This document shows, one piece after another, positions 51,758-60,545 of a DNA stretch of 64,000 bases. Both the position numbers and the translations under genes were made by a program. How positions within the stretch are numbered: the stretch's first letter is position 1; each line of letters begins with the position of its first letter. The notes beneath the pieces were generated by a model. That model searched no databases, was not told the origin of the DNA, and saw only the letters and a program-made list of their open reading frames with translations. Origin of the DNA: Bradyrhizobium forestalis (GTDB taxonomy: Bacteria > Pseudomonadota > Alphaproteobacteria > Rhizobiales > Xanthobacteraceae); NCBI RefSeq assembly GCF_002795245.1, contig NZ_PGVG01000010.1:160152-224151 (forward strand). The letters are read 5' to 3'.

Positions 51758-52837
51758 TCAAGGCCTGATCACCGTCAATTTGAACGGCCCGCCATTGGCC
51801 GCGGCGTGCGCCACCGCCTCGTTGGCGTGGTCGAGGTCGAAGGCTCTGGTCTCGTACTCGTCGAGCCGCAGCAACCCGGCGCGCACCAGCGCGATCAGGC
51901 GGCTCGCCGCATCCGGCGGATACATCCAGACGCCGTGGATGCTGATGCAGTTGCGCATGATCCAGGGGTAGGGCAGCTCGAGGCCCGCGCCGCCCGCCAT
52001 GCCGACGCCGCCCATCAGCACGACGCGGCCATACGCGCGCACGGTCATGACAGCGGCCCGCACGACGGTCGGGCTCACCGAGGGCGGCATGATGTCGAAC
52101 ACGCAGTCGATCGGGCCTGATGCAGCGCGCTTCATGCTCTCGCGGTCGTCGTCCTCGTTACCGGTGAGCCTGACCGGCTTCACGCGGCTGCCGAAGCGGC
52201 GGACGAGGTCGGCCAGGATCTTCTCGTTGCGCCCTGGCGTGACCACGCAGGCCGCGCCCATCGCGAGCGCGACCGAAACGGCGGCGCTGCCGAAATTGCC
52301 GGTGGCGCCGCTCACCAGCACAGTCTCGCCAGGACGAAGGTTTGCCGCGAGGAAGCCGCCATAGGGCACCAGCAGCGTGCCCAGCGCGCACCAACGCGTC
52401 GCTTCCTCCGGCGTGATCGCGCCGAGGCGTTTCACGTTCTCGGTCGGCAGGCGCATCTGCTCGGCGAAGGAGCCGTGGCGAAAGTGCTTTTGCAGAGACA
52501 TGCCGCCGGGCCCGGCGGCCGTCAGCCCTTGCAGGGCGATATCGGGCGCAACGGCGTCATCGCGGGAGCGCACCGTCGGATCACAGAACACCCAGTCGCC
52601 CACGCTGAGCTTGGTCGCGTCCGGGCCAATCGCGCGCACCCGGCCAATGCCGCCGGGGCCCGGGATGATCGGCAAGTCGAGTGCGTAATTGCGCTCCCCG
52701 CTGAAGACCTCGTTCATATAGGAGAGCACGCGCGTGGCGACGACATCGACGATGACCTCGCCGGTGCCGAGCACCGGTTCGGGGACATCTTCGATCACCA
52801 ATGGCGAGCCGAAGGATTTGAGCACGGCAGCTTTCAT
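51758..52837 (-). CDS. MDR-type alcohol dehydrogenase/quinone oxidoreductase without zinc ligands
   Basis: A 359-residue medium-chain dehydrogenase/reductase. The N-terminal GroES-like domain runs to about 130. The NAD(P)-binding domain has VLVSGATGNFGSAAVSVALAMGA (about 175-197). The Cys and His expected at the catalytic zinc site are absent (TRVLSYMNEVFSG at that position), which points to the zinc-free quinone-oxidoreductase branch. The ATG at 52837 has GAGGTG at good distance; a GTG at 52846 is possible. It is divergent from the frameshifted XRE/MmyB-type regulator, the usual controller of such oxidoreductases. Substrate unknown. Confidence 0.87.
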   Translation of the reverse strand: MKAAVLKSFGSPLVIEDVPEPVLGTGEVIVDVVATRVLSYMNEVFSGERNYALDLPIIPGPGGIGRVRAIGPDATKLSVGDWVFCDPTVRSRDDAVAPDIALQGLTAAGPGGMSLQKHFRHGSFAEQMRLPTENVKRLGAITPEEATRWCALGTLLVPYGGFLAANLRPGETVLVSGATGNFGSAAVSVALAMGAACVVTPGRNEKILADLVRRFGSRVKPVRLTGNEDDDRESMKRAASGPIDCVFDIMPPSVSPTVVRAAVMTVRAYGRVVLMGGVGMAGGAGLELPYPWIMRNCISIHGVWMYPPDAASRLIALVRAGLLRLDEYETRAFDLDHANEAVAHAAANGGPFKLTVIRP

Positions 52838-52878
52838 GATGTTCACCTCAAAGTCGGGTGAAGCCGATATGCACCGCC

Positions 52879-52907
52879 TTGGAGGCGCAGAGAAGGCCTG
52901 GTATTAT
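52879..52907 (+). promoter_or_regulatory. Sigma-70-like promoter of the XRE regulator gene
   Basis: TTGGAG (52879-52884) and TATTAT (52902-52907) are 17 bases apart, and the regulator ATG follows 39 bases later. It is placed between the two divergent genes. Recognised by eye only. Confidence 0.4.
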
Positions 52908-52946
52908 CCTAGTATTCAAAAAGCCCTCCATCGCGGGAGCGACATC

Positions 52947-53731
52947 ATGGCCGATCCACGCCGCGTCGAGTTTGGCGACTTCCTCCGCTCCCGCCGAGAA
53001 AAACTGTCGCCGAAAAGCGTTGGACTTCCGGCAGGTCGCCGCCGGCGTACTGCGGGGCTGCGCGCGAGGAGGTCGCGCAGCTCGCCGGCATCGGCGTCGA
53101 CTGGTACATCCGCCTCGAGCAGGGCCGCACCGTCAGCCCGTCGGTGACCACCGTCGATGCGCTGGCCCGCGCGCTGCGCCTCAGCAAGACCGAGCACGCT
53201 CACCTGAAGGCGCTGGCGCGCGACGGGGACAAGCGTCCATTCACGCGCGAGATCGTGCCGCCGCCGATCCGGCGGATGATCGAAAGCCTGAAGCAACCGG
53301 CCTACATCACCGGACGGCGCTGGGACGTGCTGGCCTGGAACGACGCGGCCGAGGACGTCTTCGGCTTCGGGCGATTGCCGGAGCAGGACCGCAACACGCT
53401 GCTCCTCATGATGACCAACAAGCAGACGCGAAAATCCTACGGCGCCGGCTGGGCGGACGTCGCCAAGGCCATGGTGGCGATGTTTCGCGCGACCCACGAC
53501 GTCTGGGCCGGCGATCCCGCCTTCACGGCGTTGCTGACGCGCTTGCGCGAGGGCAGTCCGGAATTCGTCAAATGGTGGGAGGCACACGACATCCGCAGCA
53601 CCATCTCGGGCCGCAAGACCATGAACCATCCGACCAAGGGCGTGCTGCACTTCGAGCACACCAGCTTCCAGGCCAACGACGATCCCGCGCTGAAGCTCGT
53701 GATCTATACGCCTGTCGGGGCTGGGGACTGA
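52947..53731 (+). pseudogene. XRE-family regulator with MmyB-like ligand domain, frameshifted in the HTH
   Basis: The family starts with an N-terminal HTH and has a C-terminal PAS-like MmyB domain. Here the frame from 52947 gives MADPRRVEFGDFLRSRREKL...AGLR, then goes out of frame. From about 53063 the sequence continues correctly in another frame with REEVAQLAGIGVDWYIRLEQ and the ligand domain (ITGRRWDVLAWNDAAEDVFG, YGAGWADVAKAMVAMFR). One base is missing from CGCCGCGAGGAG, which reads CGCGCGAGGAG at 53061-53071. The lesion hits the first HTH helix, so the product would not bind DNA unless the base is a sequencing error. A 195-codon frame from 53144 could still give the ligand domain alone. 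Divergent from the oxidoreductase it probably controlled. Confidence 0.8.
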
Positions 53732-53953
53732 TGGACGGGCAGGCTTCAGCTTCTGAAGATTGACGGGCAAGCCTCATCGCTCGCCGCGCGCTCACGGCAC
53801 GGGCGTGGCCGAAGGCGCTGCGCTGACGTTCGGCAGGGGACCTGCTGTCCAGGGACTGTCCGTCCAGGGCGTCGGCTGCAGAGGAGGTCTTTGCTCCGGT
53901 TTGCAAGCGAGCGTCACTACCGCTATGCCCCGGCTTTCGAGAAGAGCCCCGAT

Positions 53954-54703
53954 ATGACGATCTCCGATGACGACGACCTGACGCGCCTGAAAGAGATCGG
54001 GCGCATCGTCGCCAATACGCTGGAGGCGATGGGGAAGGCGCTCGAGCCGGGCATGACCACGTCCGAGCTCGACCAGATCGGGCGAAAGCTCCTGGAGGCT
54101 GCCGGGGCGCGTTCGGCCCCGCAGCTGGCCTACGATTTCCCCGGAGCGACCTGCATCAGCGTGAACGAGGAGATCGCGCATGGCATCCCGGGCGAGCGAC
54201 GGATCGCGCGGGGCGATCTCGTCAACATCGATGTGTCAGCCGAGAAGAACGGCTTCTTCGCCGATACGGGAGCCTCGTTCGCCGTTCCGCCCGTCGCTCG
54301 CGCGATCGAACGTCTTTGCAGGGACGGCCGGCGGGCGCTGTGGGCAGGGCTGCGGCAGGTTGGCACCGGCAAGCCGATTGCCGGCATCGGCCAGGCTATC
54401 GGGACCTTTGCGCGGAAGAACGGCTACAGCCTGGTCAGGAATCTTGCCAGTCACGGCGTCGGCCGGTCTCTCCATGAGGAGCCGACAGAGATCGCAACAT
54501 GGCCCGACCGCTCCGAACGCCGCATCATGAGCGACGGCCTCGTGTTCACCGTCGAGCCGTTCCTCTCCATGGGCGCCGAGTGGGCGCAGGATGGGGACGA
54601 TCCGTGGACGCTCTACAGCCGCCCGCAGGCGCCGACCGTTCAGTACGAGCACACCGTGATCGCCACGCGAAACGGACCTGTGATCGTCACGCTGGCCGGT
54701 TAG
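53954..54703 (+). CDS. map: Methionine aminopeptidase, type I
   Basis: Removes the initiator Met from new proteins. The 249-residue protein has the M24 pita-bread fold with metal ligands visible in VNIDVSAEKNGFFADTGASF (two Asp), ASHGVGRSLHEEP (His), FTVEPFLSMG (Glu) and YEHTVIATRNG (Glu). ISVNEEIAHGIPG contains the substrate His. The start at 53954 is at the family N-terminus; a frame extension to 53891 is not needed. It may be a second, non-essential copy, since the essential map usually lies elsewhere; this cannot be decided here. Confidence 0.9.
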   Translation: MTISDDDDLTRLKEIGRIVANTLEAMGKALEPGMTTSELDQIGRKLLEAAGARSAPQLAYDFPGATCISVNEEIAHGIPGERRIARGDLVNIDVSAEKNGFFADTGASFAVPPVARAIERLCRDGRRALWAGLRQVGTGKPIAGIGQAIGTFARKNGYSLVRNLASHGVGRSLHEEPTEIATWPDRSERRIMSDGLVFTVEPFLSMGAEWAQDGDDPWTLYSRPQAPTVQYEHTVIATRNGPVIVTLAG

Positions 54704-54927
54704 GCAACCGAGGTCAGTCAGGTCACGCAAGACGATCGATGATCTGAAGGAGCCGATCGCAGGACGCCTCGATCCTCTCGAGCGGAGACGTTGCGACCCC
54801 GAGCAACAGTGAAGGCGCAGATCTGCAAGCCGAACGCGTGCACGCGCATCCGCAACACGCCCTGGCAAAGCTGAGGAGACGCAGTCGCTACGCCGCAGGA
54901 GTCTTGGCGGCAGCCGAACGGTTTTGA

Positions 54928-55191
54928 TCATCCGGCGCCAGTGCCCGGCGAGCTCGAGCGAGGACGCGTTGGTTTCTTCATTGGAAAGTACGGATTCACG
55001 ACGCAACTCGCGGAGCGCCCGACGGCGAGATACCGGCACTGCGCAAGTGAGCCGTAGCGGCAGTCGAAATAGCCGACGGGGCCGTAGATCTGCATGCAGA
55101 CCGGATAGCTCGGATCGTAAGTCTGCGCGTGCGCAGCTCCGCTTGCCGGAAGCATAGCGGCGAGGGCGAGCATGAGTGCGCCGCGGCGCAT
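54928..55191 (-). CDS. DUF3551 family secreted protein (second of two)
   Basis: An 87-residue exported protein. A signal peptide (ALMLALAAMLPASGAAHAQ) is followed by the short DUF3551 domain with three to four Cys: YPVCMQIYGPVGYFDCRYGS, AQCRYLAVGRSASCVVNPYF. The family is abundant in Bradyrhizobium and of unknown function. The start at 55191 lies one base after the stop of the upstream DUF3551 gene, so translation is coupled. A short Pro/Lys/Ser-rich tail follows the domain. Confidence 0.8.
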   Translation of the reverse strand: MRRGALMLALAAMLPASGAAHAQTYDPSYPVCMQIYGPVGYFDCRYGSLAQCRYLAVGRSASCVVNPYFPMKKPTRPRSSSPGTGAG

Positions 55192-55192
55192 C

Positions 55193-55501
55193 TCAGCGCG
55201 GCAGGAAGTAGCCCGGCGTCTGCGCGCGCGGACGATTTTGATACGCGTATGGATCGTCGCTCGGTCCAACGAAATACGGATTGGCGATGCAGGTCAGCGC
55301 GCGACCGGACGCGCTCGCCTGACACTGCGCGTAGCTGTCGAACCTGCAATTGCTCAGTCCCGGCCATTCATCACCAGTGAGGCAGAACGGATGGTTCTTG
55401 CCGAATGCGCGCGCGGGTGTGCTTGCAGTTGATGCGAGTGCAAATGTGATGAATGCGAGCGAAAATGTGGCGACAATGGGATGAGGAACTCGACCGCGCA
55501 T
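55193..55501 (-). CDS. DUF3551 family secreted protein (first of two)
   Basis: A 102-residue exported protein, signal peptide at about 1-32 (PIVATFSLAFITFALASTAS), then the DUF3551 domain with FCLTGDEWPGLSNCRFDSYAQCQASASGR and ALTCIANPYFV, matching its neighbour in Cys spacing. A tail rich in Tyr, Pro and Arg follows. GGAG precedes the ATG at 55501. It heads a two-gene minus-strand unit, divergent from the porin gene across a 254-base gap. Function unknown. Confidence 0.82.
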   Translation of the reverse strand: MRGRVPHPIVATFSLAFITFALASTASTPARAFGKNHPFCLTGDEWPGLSNCRFDSYAQCQASASGRALTCIANPYFVGPSDDPYAYQNRPRAQTPGYFLPR

Positions 55502-55755
55502 TTCGATTCTCCAATCACGCGAATGTGCGCGCGACGTCATTACGCGCGCATGCAGCTTATGTCGTGTAGTCGACATTGGAACTCATGAAAACCCTTGTTT
55601 CAAAGGGTTTCCGCGCACCTGCCGATAAACATTCGTTAATGAGCAAGGTCCTTTCGACCGGACTGTTGCGTCGTGGTTACAGCAATTCCGTCGATCGCTG
55701 TTATGACCACAGTTGCGGCCCGGGGGCCCTCTGAAGAAACTGGAACGGGAATCAA

Positions 55756-56478
55756 ATGAAGAAGAATTTGTTGCTTGCCGCTGTCAGCCTCGTCGCGCTC
55801 AGCGCGGCTGCGCCGGCGCTGGCTGCTGACCTCGCGGCGCGGCCCTACACCAAAGCTCCGCCGGCGGCGATCGCTGCCGTCTACGACTGGAGCGGCTTCT
55901 ACATCGGCATCAACGGCGGCGGTGGTTCCTCGCACGTGACCTGGGATTTCGTTGGCGTTGGTCGCGAAGGCTCGCACGATGCGACCGGCGGCACGGTCGG
56001 TGGCCAGATCGGCTATCGCTGGCAGTCGGGCCAGTGGGTGTTCGGCGTGGAAGGCCAGGGCAACTGGGCCGACTTCTCCGGCGACAATCTCAGCGCGCTG
56101 TTCGCCACGCGCAACCGCACCAAGATGGATGCGTTCGGCCTGATCACCGGCCAGGTCGGTTATGCCTGGAACAACGTCCTCATCTACGTGAAGGGCGGTG
56201 CGGCCGTGGTTAGCGACAAGTACGAGATCTTCGACGTGGCCGGCCCGCTGCTCGCTTCGACCAGCCAAACCCGCTGGGGTGGCACCGTCGGCGCTGGCCT
56301 CGAATACGGCTTCGCTCCGAACTGGTCGGTTGGCGTCGAGTACAACCACATCTTCCTGTCCGACAAGGACGTGACCTTTGCCGGCTTCGCTGGCTCGGAG
56401 CGCATCCGTCAGGACGTCGACATGGGTCTCGTCCGCCTGAACTACAAGTTCGGCGGCCCGATGATTGCCCGCTACTAA
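55756..56478 (+). CDS. Outer-membrane beta-barrel protein, Omp31/RopB-like porin
   Basis: A 240-residue outer-membrane protein. A signal peptide (LLLAAVSLVALSAAAPALAA) is followed by the typical mature start DLAARPYTKAPPA and YDWSGFYIGINGGGG, and eight beta-strands ending in VRLNYKFGGPMIARY. The family is among the most abundant surface proteins of Bradyrhizobium and Rhizobium. GAACGGGAATC precedes the ATG. A strong terminator follows, so it is a single-gene transcript. Confidence 0.9.
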   Translation: MKKNLLLAAVSLVALSAAAPALAADLAARPYTKAPPAAIAAVYDWSGFYIGINGGGGSSHVTWDFVGVGREGSHDATGGTVGGQIGYRWQSGQWVFGVEGQGNWADFSGDNLSALFATRNRTKMDAFGLITGQVGYAWNNVLIYVKGGAAVVSDKYEIFDVAGPLLASTSQTRWGGTVGAGLEYGFAPNWSVGVEYNHIFLSDKDVTFAGFAGSERIRQDVDMGLVRLNYKFGGPMIARY

Positions 56479-56510
56479 GACGTACCGCTTCTTTTGGAAG
56501 CGACCGTCGA

Positions 56511-56537
56511 AGCCCCGGCCTTGCGCCGGGGCTTTTT
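56511..56537 (+). terminator. Rho-independent terminator of the porin gene
   Basis: AGCCCCGGC pairs with GCCGGGGCT (9 bp, 5-base loop) and runs into TTTTT at 56533-56537, about 30 bases after the porin stop. Confidence 0.9.
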
Positions 56538-56650
56538 ATTTCCTGATTTCAACGAATTAACTATTCACTGTCGGAATGATCGAGGCGGCTTGACTCCTTA
56601 GAACAAACTGAGAACAATGTTCTCCATACGTTCCAACAAGGGAGCAAGCC

Positions 56651-56749
56651 ATGTTCAGGGTTTTCGTGGAAGAAGCCGCCGCGCTGGCGTCCATCACGCT
56701 GTTCGTCGGGATGATCGCGATCTGGGCGCAGGTGATTCCGCAGCTCTGA
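56651..56749 (+). CDS. 32-residue membrane peptide, function unknown
   Basis: A very short frame with good signals: GGGAGCAAGCC before the ATG and a single hydrophobic segment (residues about 10-30, ALASITLFVGMIAIWAQVIP) after an acidic start (FRVFVEEAA). It ends with TGA at 56747. It lies between the porin terminator and dnaE, where no longer gene is possible. Such single-pass peptides are often missed; no family is recognised. Confidence 0.55.
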   Translation: MFRVFVEEAAALASITLFVGMIAIWAQVIPQL

Positions 56750-56927
56750 TTCCCGAGCTTCTGGCATGTTGGGGAAAAGCCGGATGACGGGGCGAAGCGG
56801 TCGCTCCTGCGTGGACTCTCGCGGCGCGACACCTCACCATTGTGAGGCGAGTCGGCCGGACGGGGGCATAATGCCCTAAGGCGCCGGCGACTGCTCCATC
56901 TCATCTGCAAGAGGCCGTCACGCGACC

Positions 56928-59900
56928 ATGCCGAGCGCCGGATTTGTCCACCTTCACGTTCACTCGGCCTTTTCGCTGCTCAAGGGCTCGATCAAGATCG
57001 GCAAGCTCGCCGAGCTTGCGAAGAAAGACCACCAGCCCGCGCTGGCGCTGACCGACACCGACAATTTGTTCGGTGCGCTGGAGTTCTCCGACAAGATGGC
57101 GGGCTCCGGCATCCAGCCGATCGTCGGCTGCGAGCTGGCGATCGATTTCGGCGATCAGGATCCCAATGCGCGCAATGCGATGGGACCGTCGCGGGTCGTG
57201 CTGCTGGCAGCGCAGGAGCGCGGCTATCGCAGCTTGATGCGGCTCAACTCGCGCGCGTTCCTGGAATCGCCGGACAGCCATGCGCCGTTCATCAAGTTCG
57301 ACTGGCTCGAGGGCGAGACCGAGGGCCTGATCGCGCTGACGGGCGGACCGGACGGGCCGATCTCGCTGGCGCTGGCCGGCGGCATGACGGAGCTCGCCGG
57401 CGTGCGCTGCGAGCGTCTCGCCGCTCTGTTCGGCGACCGCCTCTATGTCGAATTGCAGCGCCACAACGCCGAGAACGAGCGGCGCGTCGAAAGCGGCTTG
57501 ATCGACATCGCTTACGCCAAGGGACTGCCGCTGGTCGCGACCAACGAGCCTTATTTCGCCTCCACCGACGATTACGAGGCGCATGACGCGCTGCTCTGCA
57601 TCGCCGGTGGCCGGCTGATCGCCGAGACCGATCGCGTGCAGCTGACGCCCGATCACCGCTTCAAGACGCGCGCCGAGATGGCGGTGCTGTTCGCCGACAT
57701 TCCGGAGGCGCTGGCCTCGACGGTGGAGATCGCCGAGCGCTGCTCGTTCCGCCCGATGACGCGCAAGCCGATCCTGCCGTTCTTCACGGTCGGTGCCGCG
57801 CAGAGCTCGGACGCCGCCGCAGTCGAGGCGGCGGAATTGAAGCGCCAGGCGGAGGAGGGGCTTGCCAAGCGCCTCAGCGTCCACGGCCTGTCGCAGGGCA
57901 CCACCGAAGAGGACTACAACAAGCGCCTGGCGTTCGAGCTCGACGTCATCATGCGCATGAAATACGCGGGCTACTTCCTGATCGTGTCGGACTTCATCAA
58001 ATGGGCGAAGTCGCAAGGCATTCCGGTCGGGCCCGGCCGCGGCTCCGGCGCAGGCTCGCTGGTCGCGTGGGCGCTGACCATCACCGACCTCGATCCGATC
58101 AAGTTCGGCCTGCTGTTCGAGCGCTTCCTCAATCCCGAGCGCGTCTCGATGCCGGACTTCGACATCGACTTCTGTCAGGACCGCCGCGGCGAGGTGATCC
58201 AGTACGTGCAGCAGCGCTATGGCCGCGATCAGGTCGCGCAGATCATCACCTTCGGTACGCTGCAGGCGCGCGGCGTGCTGCGCGACGTCGGCCGCGTCCT
58301 GCAGATGCCCTATGGCCAGGTCGACAAGCTCACAAAGCTCGTGCCGCAGAATCCGGCGGCGCCGGTGACGCTGGCCGCCGCGATCGAGAGCGAGCCGAAG
58401 CTCCAGGCGTTTCGCGACGAGGACCCGGTGGTGGCGCGCGCCTTCGACATCGCCCAGCGCCTGGAAGGCCTGACGCGCCACGCCTCGACCCATGCGGCCG
58501 GCATCGTGATCGGCGATCGTCCCCTGAGCGAGCTCGTGCCGCTCTACCGCGATCCCAAATCCGACATGCCGGTGACCCAGTTCAACATGAAATGGGTCGA
58601 GCCGGCGGGCCTCGTGAAGTTCGACTTCCTCGGCCTGAAGACGCTCACCGTCCTCGACGTCGCGGTGAAGCTGCTCAAGCCGCGCGGCATCCACATCGAT
58701 CTCGCCACGCTGCCGATCGACGATGCCGAGAGCTACCAGATGCTCGCGCGCGGCGACGTGGTCGGCGTGTTCCAGGTTGAAAGCCAGGGCATGCGGCGCG
58801 CGCTGATCGACATGCGCCCGGACCGTTTCGAGGACATCATTGCGCTGGTCGCGCTCTATCGCCCGGGTCCGATGGCGAACATCCCGACCTATTGCGCGCG
58901 CAAGCACGGCGACGAGGAGCCGGAATATCTGCATCCCGTGCTGGAGCCGATCCTGAAGGAGACCTTCGGCGTCATCATCTACCAGGAACAGGTGATGCAG
59001 ATCGCGCAGGTGATGTCGGGCTATTCGCTCGGCGACGCCGACCTCTTGCGCCGCGCCATGGGCAAGAAGATCCGCGCCGAGATGGACAAGCAGCGCGACA
59101 TCTTCGTGGCGGGCGCGGTGAAGAACGGCGTGCCGAAGGGGCAGGCCGAGACCATCTTCGAGCTCTTGGCGAAGTTCGCCGACTACGGCTTCAACAAGAG
59201 CCACGCGGCGGCTTACGCGCTGGTGTCCTACCACACCGCCTACATGAAGGCGCATTATCCGGTGGAGTTCATCGCGGCGTCGATGACGCTCGATCTCAAC
59301 AACACCGACAAGCTCTCCGAATTCCGCTCCGAGGCGCAGCGCCTCGGCTTCAAGGTCGAGCCGCCCAACATCAACCGGTCAGGCGCGACCTTCGAGGTCG
59401 GCGAGAAGACGATCTACTACGCGCTCGCCGCGCTCAAGGGCGTCGGCATTCAGGCGATCGAGCAGATCATCGCGGAGCGGACCAGAGGCGGCCTGTTCAC
59501 CTCGCTCGCCGATTTCGCCGCGCGGGTCTCGCCGCGCGCGATCAACAAGCGCATCATCGAAAGTCTCGCCGCCGCCGGCGCCTTCGATACGCTGGAGCCG
59601 AACCGGGCGCGCGTCTTTGCCGGTGCCGATTCGATCCTGGCCGCCTGCCAGCGCGCGCACGAAGCCGCGACCATCGGCCAGAACGACATGTTCGGCAGCG
59701 CGGCCGATGCGCCGACCATCATGCTGCCGCAGGTCGAGCCGTGGCTGCCAGCCGAGCGGCTGCGCCGCGAATACGACGCGATCGGTTTCTTCCTGTCGGG
59801 ACATCCGCTCGACGATTACGCGACCGTGCTGAAGCGGCTGCGGGTGCAGAGCTGGGCCGAGTTCTCGCGCGCGGTGAAGACCGGCGCCACCGCCGGCAAG

Positions 59901-60431
59901 GTCGCCGCGACCGTGGTCTCGCGCATGGAGCGGCGCACCAAGACCGGCAACAAGATGGGTATCATGGGGCTCTCTGATCCCACGGGCCATTTCGAGGCGG
60001 TGCTGTTCTCGGAAGGCCTTGCGCAATATCGCGACGTGCTGGAGCCGGGCGCCGCCGTGCTGTTACAGTTAGGGGCCGAGCTTCAGGGCGAGGACGTCCG
60101 TGCCCGCGTGCTGCATGCCGAGCCGCTCGATGACGCCGCGGCCAAGACGCAGAAGGGCCTGCGCATCTTCCTGCGCGACACCAAGCCGCTGGACTCGATC
60201 GCCAAGCGTCTCGCCGGCCCCGACATGTCCGTCTCCAATGGCGGCGCGCCGAAGGTCGGCAGTCCCGGCATCGCACCGCGCTCCAACGGCGATGGCGAGG
60301 TCTCGCTGGTGATGATGCTCGACCTCGAGACCGAGGTGGAGATGAAGCTGCCCGGCCGCTTCAAGGTCTCGCCGCAGATCGCCGGCGCGATCAAGGCGGT
60401 CGCCGGCGTCGTTGACGTGCAGCAGCTCTGA
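56928..60431 (+). CDS. dnaE: DNA polymerase III subunit alpha
   Basis: Replicative polymerase catalytic subunit, 1167 residues. The N-terminal PHP domain starts with FVHLHVHSAFSLLKGS (6-20). The palm has PVGPGRGSGAGSLVAWAL (about 365-382) and the catalytic Asp pair in MPDFDIDFCQDRRGE (about 405-419), with the third acidic residue further on. The FNKSHAAAYALVSYHTAYMK segment (about 755-775) and the HhH region precede the OB-fold domain (about 985-1060), and the C-terminal domain binds the clamp and tau. Length and domain order are complete. Family knowledge supports the role as the main replicase. Confidence 0.97.
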   Translation: MPSAGFVHLHVHSAFSLLKGSIKIGKLAELAKKDHQPALALTDTDNLFGALEFSDKMAGSGIQPIVGCELAIDFGDQDPNARNAMGPSRVVLLAAQERGYRSLMRLNSRAFLESPDSHAPFIKFDWLEGETEGLIALTGGPDGPISLALAGGMTELAGVRCERLAALFGDRLYVELQRHNAENERRVESGLIDIAYAKGLPLVATNEPYFASTDDYEAHDALLCIAGGRLIAETDRVQLTPDHRFKTRAEMAVLFADIPEALASTVEIAERCSFRPMTRKPILPFFTVGAAQSSDAAAVEAAELKRQAEEGLAKRLSVHGLSQGTTEEDYNKRLAFELDVIMRMKYAGYFLIVSDFIKWAKSQGIPVGPGRGSGAGSLVAWALTITDLDPIKFGLLFERFLNPERVSMPDFDIDFCQDRRGEVIQYVQQRYGRDQVAQIITFGTLQARGVLRDVGRVLQMPYGQVDKLTKLVPQNPAAPVTLAAAIESEPKLQAFRDEDPVVARAFDIAQRLEGLTRHASTHAAGIVIGDRPLSELVPLYRDPKSDMPVTQFNMKWVEPAGLVKFDFLGLKTLTVLDVAVKLLKPRGIHIDLATLPIDDAESYQMLARGDVVGVFQVESQGMRRALIDMRPDRFEDIIALVALYRPGPMANIPTYCARKHGDEEPEYLHPVLEPILKETFGVIIYQEQVMQIAQVMSGYSLGDADLLRRAMGKKIRAEMDKQRDIFVAGAVKNGVPKGQAETIFELLAKFADYGFNKSHAAAYALVSYHTAYMKAHYPVEFIAASMTLDLNNTDKLSEFRSEAQRLGFKVEPPNINRSGATFEVGEKTIYYALAALKGVGIQAIEQIIAERTRGGLFTSLADFAARVSPRAINKRIIESLAAAGAFDTLEPNRARVFAGADSILAACQRAHEAATIGQNDMFGSAADAPTIMLPQVEPWLPAERLRREYDAIGFFLSGHPLDDYATVLKRLRVQSWAEFSRAVKTGATAGKVAATVVSRMERRTKTGNKMGIMGLSDPTGHFEAVLFSEGLAQYRDVLEPGAAVLLQLGAELQGEDVRARVLHAEPLDDAAAKTQKGLRIFLRDTKPLDSIAKRLAGPDMSVSNGGAPKVGSPGIAPRSNGDGEVSLVMMLDLETEVEMKLPGRFKVSPQIAGAIKAVAGVVDVQQL

Positions 60432-60545
60432 CACTGCGCGCGCCGCCGCAAACCAAAGCTTAACTAACAAGCTCCTGCGTGGTTTCGAAGTCTGCCCGGC
60501 ACAGCTATCAGTTGCTCCCCGGCGCGAAACCAAGGAGGAAGAACC

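Noticed and set aside
55588..55610. Hairpin AAACCCTT/AAGGGTTT between the DUF3551 and porin genes
   Set aside because: No T run on either side and no clear operator placement, so it is not called.
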